64,000 nucleotides of DNA, from contig NZ_CP081943.1 of assembly GCF_020423045.1 (NCBI RefSeq), forward strand, positions 6,386,001-6,450,000. Reading direction: 5' to 3'. The position numbers and the translations under genes are program-made. Shown here piece after piece: positions 35,894 through 45,383 of this stretch (within the stretch, counting starts at the first letter, position 1; each line of letters begins with the position of its first letter). The notes beneath the pieces are model-generated. The model saw only the letters and a list, made by a program, of their open reading frames with translations, had not been told where the DNA came from and ran no database searches. Origin of the DNA: Pseudomonas sp. MM213 (lineage in GTDB: Bacteria > Pseudomonadota > Gammaproteobacteria > Pseudomonadales > Pseudomonadaceae).

Positions 35894-36905
35894 TAACCGA
35901 GCCGCCGTCGCCAAACTGTCCCGGGTCGATAAAGCCGCAATCCTGCTGCTGTCTCTCGGTTCTACCGATGCCGCCCAGGTGCTGCGCCACATGGGGCCCA
36001 AAGAGGTCCAGCGTGTGGGTGTGGCCATGGCGCAGATGGGTAACGTGCACCGCGAGCAGGTCGAGCAGGTGATGAGCGAGTTCGTCGACATCGTCGGCGA
36101 TCAGACCAGCCTGGGCGTCGGCTCCGACGACTACGTGCGCAAAATGCTGACTCAGGCGCTGGGCGAGGACAAGGCCAACGGCCTGATCGACCGGATCCTG
36201 CTGGGCGGCAACACCAGTGGCCTCGACAGCCTGAAGTGGATGGAGCCGCGCGCCGTCGCCGACGTGATCCGTTACGAGCACCCGCAGATCCAGGCGATCG
36301 TCGTGGCGTATCTCGACCCGGACCAGGCCGGCGAAGTGCTGGGCAACTTCGACCACAAGGTGCGACTGGACATCATTCTGCGGGTTTCCTCGCTGAACAC
36401 CGTGCAGCCAGCCGCCCTGAAAGAACTCAACCAGATTCTCGAGAAGCAGTTCTCCGGCAACTCGAATGCCTCGCGCACCACCCTGGGTGGCATCAAGCGT
36501 GCGGCCGACATCATGAACTTCCTCGACAGCTCGATCGAAGGTCAGCTGATGGACTCGATCCGCGAAGTCGACGAAGACCTGTCCGGTCAGATCGAAGACC
36601 TCATGTTCGTGTTCAACAACCTGTCCGATGTCGACGACCGCGGGATTCAGGCGTTGCTGCGTGAAGTCTCCTCCGATGTACTGGTACTGGCCCTCAAAGG
36701 CTCGGACGAAGGCGTCAAGGAAAAGATCTTCAAGAACATGTCCAAACGGGCGGCCGAACTGTTGCGCGACGACCTCGAGGCCAAAGGCCCGGTGCGCGTC
36801 AGCGACGTGGAAACCGCACAGAAAGAAATCCTCACCATTGCTCGCCGTATGGCCGAAGCCGGAGAAATCGTTCTCGGCGGGAAGGGCGGCGAAGAGATGA
36901 TCTAA
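35886..36905 (+). CDS. fliG: FliG, motor switch protein
   Basis: A 339-residue C-ring protein that transmits stator torque. N-terminal domain: AAILLLSLGSTDAAQVLRHMGPKEVQRVG (binds FliF). The middle EHPQIQAIVVAYLDPDQA (EHPQ motif) binds FliM. The C-terminal torque helix (FEDLMFVFNNLSDVDDRGIQALLREVSSDVLVLALKGS-type region, here with QIEDLMFVF) carries the charged residues that meet MotA/MotC. Length is standard. ATG overlaps the end of fliF. Confidence 0.97.
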   Translation: MSDNRAAVAKLSRVDKAAILLLSLGSTDAAQVLRHMGPKEVQRVGVAMAQMGNVHREQVEQVMSEFVDIVGDQTSLGVGSDDYVRKMLTQALGEDKANGLIDRILLGGNTSGLDSLKWMEPRAVADVIRYEHPQIQAIVVAYLDPDQAGEVLGNFDHKVRLDIILRVSSLNTVQPAALKELNQILEKQFSGNSNASRTTLGGIKRAADIMNFLDSSIEGQLMDSIREVDEDLSGQIEDLMFVFNNLSDVDDRGIQALLREVSSDVLVLALKGSDEGVKEKIFKNMSKRAAELLRDDLEAKGPVRVSDVETAQKEILTIARRMAEAGEIVLGGKGGEEMI

Positions 36906-36912
36906 GGTCACT

Positions 36913-37713
36913 ATGTCGTCCAAACATGATGAGTCCCAGACCGACCTGATCCGCGCCAAGGACGTCGCGGGTTTCGACACCTGGTCGCTGCCCAGTTTCG
37001 ACCCGCCTGCACCGGAGCCCGAGCCGGAACCAGAGCCCGAGCCGCCGGAAATGGAGGAAGTGCCGCTGGAAGAAGTCCAGCCACTGACCCTCGAAGAACT
37101 CGAAAGCATTCGCCAGGAGGCCTACAACGAAGGCTTCGCCACGGGCGAGAAAGAAGGTTTTCACAGCACCACGCTCAAGGTCCGTCAGGAAGCAGAGGCG
37201 GTCCTGGCGCCGAAAGTCGCCGCGCTTGAGCAATTGATGGCCAACCTGTTCGAGCCTATCGCCGAGCAAGACACCCAAATCGAAAAGTCGCTGGTCGACC
37301 TCGTGCAGCACATCACCAAACAGGTGATTCAGCGCGAACTGGCCATCGACTCGACGCAGATCGAACACGTCATGCGCGACGCCCTCAAGCTGTTGCCGCT
37401 GGGCGTGGGCAATGTGCGGCTGTACATCAATCCGCAGGATTTCGAACAGGTCAAAGCCCTGCGCGAACGCCATGAAGAAACCTGGCGCATCGTCGAGGAC
37501 GAAGCCTTGTTGCCTGGTGGTTGCCGGGTCGAGACGGAGCACAGTCGCATCGATGCCACCGTTGAAACGCGCATCGCCCGAGTCATGGACAAGCTGTTCG
37601 ATCAATTGCACGAGCAGGCCCTGCACCCGGCCGCGCCGGACCTGAGCCTGGAGCTGCCGATCGACGCCAAACCTGCCGTCGAAGCCGAGCCGGACGTTCC
37701 CGATGCGCCTTGA
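36913..37713 (+). CDS. fliH: FliH, export ATPase regulator
   Basis: A 266-residue protein that holds and inhibits FliI and docks it to the export gate. An acidic Pro/Glu repeat ([20 protein letters not shown], about 30-50) follows the N-terminus, then a coil with the [19 protein letters not shown] segment (Gx3G-type helix, about 66-85), and the FliH C-terminal domain (about 100-230). The Pro-Glu run is a low-complexity feature typical of pseudomonads. It overlaps fliI by 11 bases. Confidence 0.94.
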   Translation: MSSKHDESQTDLIRAKDVAGFDTWSLPSFDPPAPEPEPEPEPEPPEMEEVPLEEVQPLTLEELESIRQEAYNEGFATGEKEGFHSTTLKVRQEAEAVLAPKVAALEQLMANLFEPIAEQDTQIEKSLVDLVQHITKQVIQRELAIDSTQIEHVMRDALKLLPLGVGNVRLYINPQDFEQVKALRERHEETWRIVEDEALLPGGCRVETEHSRIDATVETRIARVMDKLFDQLHEQALHPAAPDLSLELPIDAKPAVEAEPDVPDAP

Positions 37714-39061
37714 TCGCACCAGCTTCGCCAAGCGCCTGGGCAGTTACGCCGAGGCCACGGAGCTGGCCGGCGCACCGATCCTCGAAGGCCGCTTGCTGCG
37801 CATGGTCGGCCTGACCCTCGAAGCTGAAGGCTTGCGCGCCGCCATGGGCAGCCGCTGCATGGTCATCAACGACGACAGTTACCATCCGGTGCAGGTCGAA
37901 GCCGAAGTCATGGGCTTCTCCGGCAGCAAAGTCTTTCTGATGCCGGTTGGCAGTGTCGCCGGCATCGCGCCCGGCGCCCGAGTGGTGCCGTTGGCCGATA
38001 CCGGCCGTCTGCCGATGGGCATGAGCATGCTCGGACGGGTGCTCGATGGCGCCGGTCGTGCGCTGGACGGCAAGGGCGGCATGAAGGCGGAAGACTGGGT
38101 GCCGATGGACGGCCCGACGATCAACCCGCTCAAGCGTCACCCGATCAGCGAGCCGCTGGACGTGGGCATTCGCTCCATCAACGGTTTGTTGACGGTCGGT
38201 CGCGGTCAGCGGCTCGGGCTGTTCGCCGGTACCGGCGTCGGCAAGAGTGTGCTGCTGGGCATGATGACCCGCTTCACCGAGGCCGACATTATCGTCGTCG
38301 GGCTGATCGGTGAACGGGGTCGAGAAGTTAAGGAATTCATCGAGCACATCCTCGGTGAAGAAGGGCTCAAGCGCTCGGTGGTCGTGGCGTCCCCGGCGGA
38401 CGATGCACCGCTGATGCGTCTGCGCGCTGCGATGTATTGCACGCGGATCGCCGAGTATTTCCGCGACAAGGGCAAGAATGTCCTGTTGCTGATGGACTCG
38501 CTGACTCGTTTCGCCCAGGCCCAGCGGGAAATCGCCCTGGCCATTGGCGAGCCGCCGGCGACCAAGGGTTATCCGCCATCGGTGTTCGCCAAGTTGCCGA
38601 AACTGGTGGAACGGGCCGGTAACGCTGAAAAGGGCGGCGGTTCGATCACCGCGTTTTATACCGTGTTGTCCGAAGGCGATGACCAGCAGGATCCGATCGC
38701 CGACTCGGCGCGGGGTGTGCTTGACGGGCACATCGTCCTGTCCCGGCGTCTGGCCGAGGAAGGGCATTACCCGGCCATCGACATCGAAGCGTCGATCAGC
38801 CGGGTCATGCCGTCGGTGGTGTCGCCGGAACACATGGCCCGCGCCCAGTATTTCAAGCAGTTGTGGTCGCGCTATCAGCAGAGTCGCGACCTTATCAGTG
38901 TCGGCGCCTACGTCGCTGGCGGTGATCGCGAGACCGACCTGGCAATTTCCCTGCAGCCGCAGCTGGCCAAATACCTGCGCCAAGGGTTGAACGACAGCAT
39001 CAGCCTGGGCGAAAGCGAATCCTATCTGGGCTCGATCTTCGCGCCTGCGGCTGGCGGTTAA
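37703..39061 (+). CDS. fliI: FliI, flagellar type III export ATPase
   Basis: A 452-residue F1-beta-like ATPase. Walker [15 protein letters not shown] is at about 172-185, followed by [13 protein letters not shown], Walker [17 protein letters not shown] at about 260-275, and [23 protein letters not shown]. It energises unfolding and entry of substrates together with FliH and FliJ. Length is normal. Start ATG lies inside the end of fliH; fliJ follows after 6 bases. Confidence 0.97.
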   Translation: MRLDRTSFAKRLGSYAEATELAGAPILEGRLLRMVGLTLEAEGLRAAMGSRCMVINDDSYHPVQVEAEVMGFSGSKVFLMPVGSVAGIAPGARVVPLADTGRLPMGMSMLGRVLDGAGRALDGKGGMKAEDWVPMDGPTINPLKRHPISEPLDVGIRSINGLLTVGRGQRLGLFAGTGVGKSVLLGMMTRFTEADIIVVGLIGERGREVKEFIEHILGEEGLKRSVVVASPADDAPLMRLRAAMYCTRIAEYFRDKGKNVLLLMDSLTRFAQAQREIALAIGEPPATKGYPPSVFAKLPKLVERAGNAEKGGGSITAFYTVLSEGDDQQDPIADSARGVLDGHIVLSRRLAEEGHYPAIDIEASISRVMPSVVSPEHMARAQYFKQLWSRYQQSRDLISVGAYVAGGDRETDLAISLQPQLAKYLRQGLNDSISLGESESYLGSIFAPAAGG

Positions 39062-39067
39062 TCGATC

Positions 39068-39517
39068 ATGGCCCAGAGTCGGGCAGGGCGTCTGGCGCCG
39101 GTGGTCGAGATGGCCGAAAAGGCCGAGAAAACCGCCGCTCAGCGGTTAGGCCATTTTCAGGGCCAGGTTCGCGTGGCAGAAAGCAAGCTCGCCGACCTTG
39201 AAGCCTTTCGACTCGACTATCAGGAGCAATGGATCGTGCGCGGCAGCAGCGGCGTCTCGGGCCAGTGGCTGCTGGGTTATCAGGGCTTCCTCGCGCAACT
39301 GGGCACCGCCATCGATCAGCAGCGGCAAAGCCTGGCGTGGCACCAGAACAATCTGAACAAGGCACGGGAAACCTGGCAGCAGGCATTTGCCCGGGTCGAA
39401 GGCTTGCGCAAACTGGTTCAGCGTTACGCAGACGAGGCGCGACAGCTGGAAGACAGGCGCGAACAGAAGCTGATGGACGAGTTGTCCCAGCGGTTGCCGC
39501 GTGAGAGTCCGTACTGA
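39068..39517 (+). CDS. fliJ: FliJ, export chaperone/stalk
   Basis: A 149-residue, almost wholly coiled-coil protein. It resembles the gamma stalk of F-ATPases and sits in the FliI ring. Few motifs are conserved; the assignment rests on position right after fliI, length (about 147) and heptad patterns such as KAEKTAAQRLGHFQGQVRVAESKLADLE. It ends the fliE operon. Confidence 0.93.
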   Translation: MAQSRAGRLAPVVEMAEKAEKTAAQRLGHFQGQVRVAESKLADLEAFRLDYQEQWIVRGSSGVSGQWLLGYQGFLAQLGTAIDQQRQSLAWHQNNLNKARETWQQAFARVEGLRKLVQRYADEARQLEDRREQKLMDELSQRLPRESPY

Positions 39518-39541
39518 ATCAGTCAGGCCGCGTTATCGTTT

Positions 39542-39631
39542 TTCGCGGGCAAGCCTCGCTCCTACAGGTTTCGCATCGTCCATGATTTCGCGAACGGCAC
39601 AAATCCCGCAGGAGCGAGGCTTGCCCGCGAA
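39542..39631. repeat. REP inverted pair after fliJ
   Basis: TTCGCGGGCAAGCCTCGCTC (from 39542) faces GGAGCGAGGCTTGCCCGCGA (39611-39630) across a 41-base spacer. It marks the border between the fliE operon and the hsbA operon. The remaining 100 bases before hsbA hold no promoter consensus that I can defend. Confidence 0.85.
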
Positions 39632-39731
39632 GGCGTCCTCAAAAACTCCGCCCCTTTCCAGCCTTGCCCCCATCTCCGTCAAGTGCTAAACCTTGTACAA
39701 GTATGTTCACCAATGACAAGGATGCCGTTCA

Positions 39732-40031
39732 ATGTCAGTCGTTACAGAAGTCTCTCCGGATGGGCAAAAACTGACGATATCGATCAGAGGACGATTCGAC
39801 TTCGCCAAACATCAGGAATTTCGCGAGTCCTACGAGAACAAGGAGCTCTCTGCAGTGGTCGTCGATTTGAAAGAAGCGACCTACCTCGACAGTTCTGCAC
39901 TGGGCATGCTGCTTCTGCTGCGTGATCACGCCGGTGGCGACGATTCCGACATTCGCGTCGTCAACAGCAGTTCTGACGTGAAGAAGATTCTCGCCATCTC
40001 CAACTTCGACAAACTGTTCGACATCAGTTGA
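39732..40031 (+). CDS. hsbA: HsbA, STAS-domain anti-sigma factor antagonist
   Basis: A 99-residue STAS protein. The phosphorylatable serine motif ATYLDSSALGMLL is at 49-61 (Ser54/Ser55). In P. aeruginosa, HsbA switches between the anti-sigma factor FlgM and the diguanylate cyclase HsbD under control of HptB and HsbR, linking motility and biofilm. Here the whole set lies between fliJ and fliK, as in P. putida. Its stop overlaps the TTG start of the next gene. Confidence 0.9.
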   Translation: MSVVTEVSPDGQKLTISIRGRFDFAKHQEFRESYENKELSAVVVDLKEATYLDSSALGMLLLLRDHAGGDDSDIRVVNSSSDVKKILAISNFDKLFDIS

Positions 40032-41740
40032 CCAACGTGCAGCCGCTCGAGCCGCTGACGATCCTGATTGCCGAAGACAGCGCGGCCGACCGCATGCTGC
40101 TGTCGAGTATCGTCCGTCGCCAGGGCCATGAAGTCCTGACGGCGGCCAACGGTGCCGAAGCGGTTGAAGCGTTTCGTTTACAACGACCGCAACTGGTCTT
40201 GATGGACGCCATGATGCCGGTGATGGACGGTTTCGAGGCGGCACGGCAGATCAAGGCGCTGGCCGGGGAAACCCTGGTGCCGATCATCTTCCTGACGTCG
40301 CTGAGCGAAAGCGAAGCCTTGGCGCGCTGTCTGGAGGCTGGCGGTGACGACTTTCTGGCAAAACCCTACAACCAGGTGATCCTCGCCGCCAAAATCAAGG
40401 CAATGGACCGCTTGCGCCGGTTGCAGGCCACCGTGCTGGAGCAGCGCGACCAAATTGCCAGGCACCACGATTATCTGCTCAACGAGCAGCGTGTGGCCAA
40501 GGCCGTGTTCGACAAGGTCGCCCATTCCGGCTGCCTGAGCGCCCCCAACATCCGCTACCTGCAATCGCCTTATGCGCTGTTCAATGGTGATTTGCTGCTC
40601 GCGGCGTTCACGCCGGCCGGCGACATGCACGTGCTGCTCGGCGATTTTACCGGCCATGGCTTGCCGGCCGCCGTCGGGGCGATGCCGCTGGCCGAGGTCT
40701 TCTACGGCATGACCGCCAAGGGTTATGGCCTGTCGGAAACCCTGCGCGAGATGAACGCCAAGCTCAAGCGCATCCTGCCGGTGGACATGTTCTGCTGTGC
40801 GACGCTGCTGTGCCTGAGTTTTCAGCGGCGCTCGGTGGAGGTCTGGAACGGCGGGATGCCGGACGGTTACCTGCACAGTATTGCCAGCGGCGAGCGCACA
40901 CAGCTGACCGCTCGGCATTTGCCGCTTGGCGTGCTGAGCCCGCAGACGTTCGATGACCGCACCGAAGTGTTTCCGATGGCGGTCGGGGATCGGGTGTTCC
41001 TGTTGTCTGACGGGGTGATCGATACGTGCGATGCCAATGAGCAGTTGTTCGGCGTCGAGCGATTGCAGCGGGTGTTTGCGGCCAATCGTCGGCCCGATCA
41101 GCTGTTCGAGGAGATCGAGCAGGCGCTGCGGGATTTTCGCGGTGAGGCCCGCGACGATGTCAGCATGGTCGAAGTCAGCCTGTTGGAGGCTGCGCAGCTG
41201 AGCCCGCCGGCCCTGGTGTATTCCGACAGCGGTCAGTCCTGCCCGCTGGACTGGTCGGTGAGTTTCGAGTTTCGTGCGGCCACCCTCAAGCGCTTCAATC
41301 CATTGCCGTATCTTTTGCAGTTGCTGCTGGAAGTGCATGGTTTGCGCGCCCAGAGCGGTGCGCTTTACAGTGTGCTCGCGGAGTTGTACTCCAATGCACT
41401 GGAGCACGGCGTGCTGGGGCTGGACTCAAGCCTGAAACGCGATGCCTCGGGTTTTGCCCGCTATTATCAACAGCGCAATGCACGTCTGGACGAGCTGCAG
41501 GACGGCTATGTGCGGGTGCATTTGCAGGTTGCGCCCAAAGGCGAGGGTGGTTGCCTGACGATTCGTGTCGAAGACAGTGGCAAGGGTTTTGATGTCGACA
41601 GGGTGATGGCGCGCCCCCTCGATGGTGCCCGTCTGTCGGGACGCGGGGTCAGTCTGATCCGCCAGTTGAGCCGTAACGCCAACTGGTCCGACGATGGTCG
41701 TAGTGCCCGCGTGGAATTTTTCTGGGAGGCTCTGGCATAA
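40028..41740 (+). CDS. hsbR: HsbR, response regulator with PP2C phosphatase and serine kinase domains
   Basis: 570 residues: receiver domain (1-135) with phospho-acceptor Asp60 (LVLMDAMMPVMDGFEA); SpoIIE-like PP2C phosphatase (about 180-390; DFTGHGLPAAVGAMPLAEVFYGM, FLLSDGVIDTC, RDDVSMVEV); and a C-terminal HATPase_c serine kinase (about 430-568; LAELYSNALEHGVL N-box, VEDSGKGFD, LSGRGVSLIRQL). It phosphorylates and dephosphorylates HsbA depending on HptB input. It begins at TTG 40028 inside the hsbA stop; a GTG at 40037 is a possible alternative. Confidence 0.9.
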   Translation: MTNVQPLEPLTILIAEDSAADRMLLSSIVRRQGHEVLTAANGAEAVEAFRLQRPQLVLMDAMMPVMDGFEAARQIKALAGETLVPIIFLTSLSESEALARCLEAGGDDFLAKPYNQVILAAKIKAMDRLRRLQATVLEQRDQIARHHDYLLNEQRVAKAVFDKVAHSGCLSAPNIRYLQSPYALFNGDLLLAAFTPAGDMHVLLGDFTGHGLPAAVGAMPLAEVFYGMTAKGYGLSETLREMNAKLKRILPVDMFCCATLLCLSFQRRSVEVWNGGMPDGYLHSIASGERTQLTARHLPLGVLSPQTFDDRTEVFPMAVGDRVFLLSDGVIDTCDANEQLFGVERLQRVFAANRRPDQLFEEIEQALRDFRGEARDDVSMVEVSLLEAAQLSPPALVYSDSGQSCPLDWSVSFEFRAATLKRFNPLPYLLQLLLEVHGLRAQSGALYSVLAELYSNALEHGVLGLDSSLKRDASGFARYYQQRNARLDELQDGYVRVHLQVAPKGEGGCLTIRVEDSGKGFDVDRVMARPLDGARLSGRGVSLIRQLSRNANWSDDGRSARVEFFWEALA

Positions 41741-41770
41741 TCCGCGCATTCTTGATCAAGGAGTGAGCAA

Positions 41771-42139
41771 GTGGCTGACACACATCTGGATCGCGACGTG
41801 CTGAGCGCGTTGCAAGAAGTCATGGAGGATGAGTATTCGACGTTGCTGGATACTTTTCTTGCCGATTCCACAGAGCGCTTGAGTCAGCTGCACAAGGCTG
41901 ACGATGCCGAGACGCTCGGTGCCACCGCGCACAGTTTCAAGGGCAGTTGCAGCAACATGGGCGCCATTCGCCTCGCGCAGTTGTGCAATGAGCTCGAGCA
42001 GCGAAGCAAGCAGGAGTCGCTGGAAGGCATCGAGAAACTGATCAGCGAAATCGATAGTGAATTCGCGATTATCCGCACCCTCTACGAAGCAGAGCGCCAG
42101 CGCTCTCTCGCTGACAGTGCGACCGTCCGGCGTTTTTAG
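41771..42139 (+). CDS. hptB: HptB, histidine phosphotransfer protein
   Basis: A 122-residue four-helix HPt protein. The phospho-His is His54 in ATAHSFKGSCSNMGA. In P. aeruginosa HptB collects phosphate from several hybrid kinases (including RetS) and passes it to HsbR. The GTG start at 41771 is supported by AAGGAG at 41758-41763; no nearby ATG fits. Its coding end is followed within 20 bases by the fliK sigma-54 promoter. Confidence 0.9.
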   Translation: MADTHLDRDVLSALQEVMEDEYSTLLDTFLADSTERLSQLHKADDAETLGATAHSFKGSCSNMGAIRLAQLCNELEQRSKQESLEGIEKLISEIDSEFAIIRTLYEAERQRSLADSATVRRF

Positions 42140-42156
42140 CGCCGTTCGAACAAAAC

Positions 42157-42172
42157 TGGCGCAACCCTTGCA
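42157..42172 (+). promoter_or_regulatory. Sigma-54 promoter of fliK
   Basis: TGGCGCAACCCTTGCA has a GG-N10-GC layout with a perfect TTGCA -12 half. It lies 50 bases before the fliK ATG, in the short gap after hptB. Confidence 0.82.
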
Positions 42173-42221
42173 GCAATCTCCGCAACTGTACCTACGATCC
42201 CAGTGCAGCGGAGACCGTTTC

Positions 42222-43601
42222 ATGCCCGTTACCCCCAATATTCTTCTTCAGGCCGCCGCTCAGGCCAAGACTCAAGCCGCCTCCGCCAATCCACCGGCGC
42301 TGTCCGCTGAGCCCGGGGACAAAGCCTCCAGCTTCGCTCAGGTCTACGCCAATCAAGCCCAGAACAAGCCCTCGGCGGCCACCGATGGAACGCCGAAGCC
42401 GGTGCGCGATAAAGCCCCGGACAGCCCCGATAAAAAGAGCGTCGGCAACGACAATGCTGCCGCCCCGGAACCGACGGTTGCCGATAGCGGCAAAACCTTG
42501 CCCGCCGATAAACCGGCGCCGGCCGACGACAAGGCTGCCAGCGATGATGCCGCAGCTGCCGCGGATACCGCAGAAACCCCGGTAGTCGTCGACACGGCGC
42601 CGGTTGATCCGGCTCTCGATCCGTCATTGCTGCCGGCGTTGCAAGCCGTGGTGGCAGCTCCGGTTCCGCAAGCACCGCCAGTGGTGGTCACTGAGCAGCC
42701 GCAAGTGCAGGCGCCTCCTGTTGCTGCGCCAGTGGCGGCGGCACAGGTTGCCGCACCGACGGATGACGCGTTCGATCCTGAAGCCGATCCGCTGGATGCG
42801 CTGCCGGCCGTGCGTATGGCCATGGAGCAGGGTGGTCATATTTCCGCTGCCAGTCAGGCGCAACCCAAGGCAGCACCGACGGCTGCTCAGGCCCAGGCTG
42901 ATGGCGAACCCACCTCGGCACAGAACTTTGCCGCCGGCATGGCGGGCATGCTCGATGTGCAGGCGGACAAGGACAGTACCAGCCAGGGCGGTGAGAAAAC
43001 CTTCAGTGGGTTGATCGATGACGGCCTCAAGGATTTGAAGTCGGCGAGCAGCGATACCCGCGTCGACGACTTCGCCAACCGTCTGGCGGCGCTGACTCAG
43101 GCAGCTACACCGAAAACCGCCAACGCGGTACCGGTGAATCAGCCGATCACGATGAATCAAAGCGGCTGGACCGAAGAGATCGTGAACCGGGTCATGTACC
43201 TGTCCAGCGCCAATCTCAAGGCGGCCGATATCCAGTTGCAACCGGCCGAACTGGGGCGTCTCGATATTCGGGTGAACATGGTGCCGGACCAGCAGACCCA
43301 AGTGACCTTCATGAGCGCGCATCCAAGCGTTCGCGAAGCGCTCGATGGTCAGATGCACCGCTTGCGTGACATGTTCGCGCAGCAGGGCATGGGGCAGGTC
43401 GATGTCAACGTGTCTGACCAGTCGCGTGGCTGGCAGGGGCAGAGTCAGGAACAACAGGCTCAGCAGGGGCAGGGCGGGCGCAGCAACGCCAGCGGTGGTC
43501 GCCTCGATGGCGTGGATGAAGAGCTCGCGCCGACCGTTGCCGAAGTCGCGGCCAGCACCACCAGTGTCATCGGCTCCAGCGCCGTCGACTACTACGCCTG
43601 A
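42222..43601 (+). CDS. fliK: FliK, hook-length control protein
   Basis: 459 residues. The N-terminal two thirds (about 20-300) are low-complexity Ala/Pro/Asp/Gln-rich ruler sequence. The C-terminal switch domain (about 315-420) has LQPAELGRLDIRVNMVPDQQTQVTFMSAHPSVREALDGQMHRLRDMFAQQG, the Flg_hook signature that switches FlhB specificity. The ATG at 42222 fits the sigma-54 promoter and a GCGGAG site; upstream in-frame codons lie inside hptB and are rejected. Confidence 0.94.
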   Translation: MPVTPNILLQAAAQAKTQAASANPPALSAEPGDKASSFAQVYANQAQNKPSAATDGTPKPVRDKAPDSPDKKSVGNDNAAAPEPTVADSGKTLPADKPAPADDKAASDDAAAAADTAETPVVVDTAPVDPALDPSLLPALQAVVAAPVPQAPPVVVTEQPQVQAPPVAAPVAAAQVAAPTDDAFDPEADPLDALPAVRMAMEQGGHISAASQAQPKAAPTAAQAQADGEPTSAQNFAAGMAGMLDVQADKDSTSQGGEKTFSGLIDDGLKDLKSASSDTRVDDFANRLAALTQAATPKTANAVPVNQPITMNQSGWTEEIVNRVMYLSSANLKAADIQLQPAELGRLDIRVNMVPDQQTQVTFMSAHPSVREALDGQMHRLRDMFAQQGMGQVDVNVSDQSRGWQGQSQEQQAQQGQGGRSNASGGRLDGVDEELAPTVAEVAASTTSVIGSSAVDYYA

Positions 43602-43614
43602 TCAAACGCAATCC

Positions 43615-43724
43615 CTTGTAGGAGCGAGCGGTTCGGCGTTCCGACTTGCCCGCGAAGAACGATGTTGCGGTTTAACTGACAAACCGCGTCATCGTTCTTC
43701 GCGGGCAAGCCTCGCTCCTACAAG
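43615..43724. repeat. Large REP hairpin between fliK and fliL
   Basis: The two arms (CTTGTAGGAGCGAG... and ...CTCGCTCCTACAAG) pair over about 44 bases, including GCGAAGAACGATG next to the 7-base loop AACTGAC. The left arm carries a 16-base extra segment (CGGTTCGGCGTTCCGA) where the right arm has a single base, so one REP is of the longer type. It starts 13 bases after the fliK stop and could end transcription there. Confidence 0.85.
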
Positions 43725-43772
43725 TGCGGTATTCGCCGATCATTCGCTGTCTCCAATACCTCCCGACACTTC

Positions 43773-43788
43773 TGGCATAACACTTGCT
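43773..43788 (+). promoter_or_regulatory. Sigma-54 promoter of the fliL operon
   Basis: TGGCATAACACTTGCT matches the -24/-12 consensus with 10 bases between GG and GC. It lies 51 bases before the fliL ATG, in line with FleQ control of fliLMNOPQR-flhB in Pseudomonas. Confidence 0.88.
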
Positions 43789-43838
43789 CTTGCCTTGCCG
43801 TGCGACTGTGAAAACCCGAATAGTGACGGATTATTGGC

Positions 43839-44339
43839 ATGGCGAAGAGCGAAGCAGTAGTAAAAGACCCCGCAACCAAAGGCAAAATCAAGCTGATCAT
43901 TGTGATCGTGGTGGCCCTGCTGCTGGCGATCGGCTTGTCCGTGGGAGCGACCTGGTTCTTCATGCACAGCGCTCAGAGCAAGCCTGCCGCCGCGGTTGAA
44001 GCTGCCCCGGTCGGCAAGCAACCAGCGGTTTTCGAGCAAATGGCGCCGGCCTTCGTGGCCAACTACAACCAGAACGGCCGCCAGCGCTTCATGCAGGTGA
44101 GCATCACCATGCAGGGTCGCAATCAGGCCGACCTGGAAGCCCTGAAAGTCCACATGCCGGTCATCCGCAACAACCTTGTCATGCTGTTCTCCGGGCAGGA
44201 TTTCGCGACCCTGGCGTCGCCGGTCGGTCAGGAAATGCTGCGCCAGAAAGCCACGGCCAGCGTCCAGGAAGTGGCGCAGAAAGAGCTCGGCAAAGTGGTC
44301 ATCGAACAGTTGCTTTTCACTAATTTCGTACTGCAGTAG
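43839..44339 (+). CDS. fliL: FliL, stator-associated membrane protein
   Basis: A 166-residue single-pass inner-membrane protein. The transmembrane helix is at about 20-42 (LIIVIVVALLLAIGLSVGATWFFM). The periplasmic FliL domain is at about 65-166 (VANYNQNGRQRFMQVSITMQGRN, VIRNNLVMLFSGQDFATL, VVIEQLLFTNFVLQ). It assists stator function. First gene of the fliL-flhB operon; fliM follows after 9 bases. Confidence 0.95.
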   Translation: MAKSEAVVKDPATKGKIKLIIVIVVALLLAIGLSVGATWFFMHSAQSKPAAAVEAAPVGKQPAVFEQMAPAFVANYNQNGRQRFMQVSITMQGRNQADLEALKVHMPVIRNNLVMLFSGQDFATLASPVGQEMLRQKATASVQEVAQKELGKVVIEQLLFTNFVLQ

Positions 44340-44348
44340 GAACACGAC

Positions 44349-45317
44349 ATGGCCGTGCAGGACCTGCTGTCCCAGGATGAGATCGATGCGCTGTTGCATG
44401 GTGTCGACGATGGTCTGGTACAGACCGATACCGCTGCCGAACCCGGCAGTGTCAAAAGCTACGACCTGACCAGCCAGGATCGCATCGTCCGTGGACGCAT
44501 GCCGACCCTGGAAATGATCAACGAGCGTTTCGCCCGCTACACCCGCATCAGCATGTTCAACATGCTGCGCCGCTCGGCGGACGTTGCCGTCGGTGGTGTG
44601 CAGGTGATGAAGTTCGGCGAATACGTGCACTCGCTGTACGTGCCGACCAGCCTCAACCTGGTCAAGATCAAACCGTTGCGCGGCACGGCGCTGTTCATCC
44701 TCGACGCCAAACTGGTGTTCAAACTGGTGGACAACTTCTTCGGCGGCGATGGCCGTCACGCGAAGATCGAAGGGCGTGAATTCACCCCGACCGAACTGCG
44801 TGTGGTGCGCATGGTGCTGGAGCAGGCCTTCGTCGATCTGAAGGAAGCCTGGCAGGCGATCATGGAAGTGAACTTCGAGTACATCAACTCGGAAGTGAAC
44901 CCGGCCATGGCCAACATCGTCGGCCCGAGCGAAGCTATTGTGGTGTCGACCTTCCACATCGAACTCGATGGCGGTGGCGGCGACCTGCACGTGACCATGC
45001 CGTACTCGATGATCGAGCCGGTGCGCGAAATGCTCGACGCCGGCTTCCAGTCGGACCTCGACGATCAGGACGAGCGTTGGGTCAATGCCCTGCGCCAGGA
45101 CGTGCTCGACGTCGACGTGCCGATCGGCGCTACGGTTGCCCGTCGCCAGTTGCGCCTGCGCGACATTCTGCACATGCAGCCGGGGGACATTATCCCGGTC
45201 GAAATGCCGGAAGAAATGATCATGCGCGCCAATGGCGTGCCTGCGTTCAAGGTCAAGATGGGCTCGCACAAAGGCAACCTCGCGTTGCAAGTGATCGAGC
45301 CGATCGAGCGCCGTTGA
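44349..45317 (+). CDS. fliM: FliM, motor switch protein (CheY-P receptor)
   Basis: A 322-residue C-ring protein. The N-terminal CheY-binding peptide LSQDEIDALL is at 7-16. The middle domain contains ARYTRISMFNMLRRSADV, FILDAKLVFKLVDNFFGGDGRHAKIEGREFTPTE and the GPSEAIVVSTFHIEL strand. The C-terminal SpoA domain (about 245-320) pairs with FliN. Length is standard for Pseudomonas. A 66-base gap precedes fliN. Confidence 0.97.
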   Translation: MAVQDLLSQDEIDALLHGVDDGLVQTDTAAEPGSVKSYDLTSQDRIVRGRMPTLEMINERFARYTRISMFNMLRRSADVAVGGVQVMKFGEYVHSLYVPTSLNLVKIKPLRGTALFILDAKLVFKLVDNFFGGDGRHAKIEGREFTPTELRVVRMVLEQAFVDLKEAWQAIMEVNFEYINSEVNPAMANIVGPSEAIVVSTFHIELDGGGGDLHVTMPYSMIEPVREMLDAGFQSDLDDQDERWVNALRQDVLDVDVPIGATVARRQLRLRDILHMQPGDIIPVEMPEEMIMRANGVPAFKVKMGSHKGNLALQVIEPIERR

Positions 45318-45383
45318 CCGGCGCCTCTACATATTCGCTTTTAACTGACGGCTGCCCTCTGATGGGTTGCCCGCCGAGGACAC

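Noticed and set aside
33698..36091. A 797-residue minus-strand open frame opposite fliE, fliF and fliG
   Set aside because: It runs antisense across three well-defined flagellar genes and has composition typical of antisense frames.
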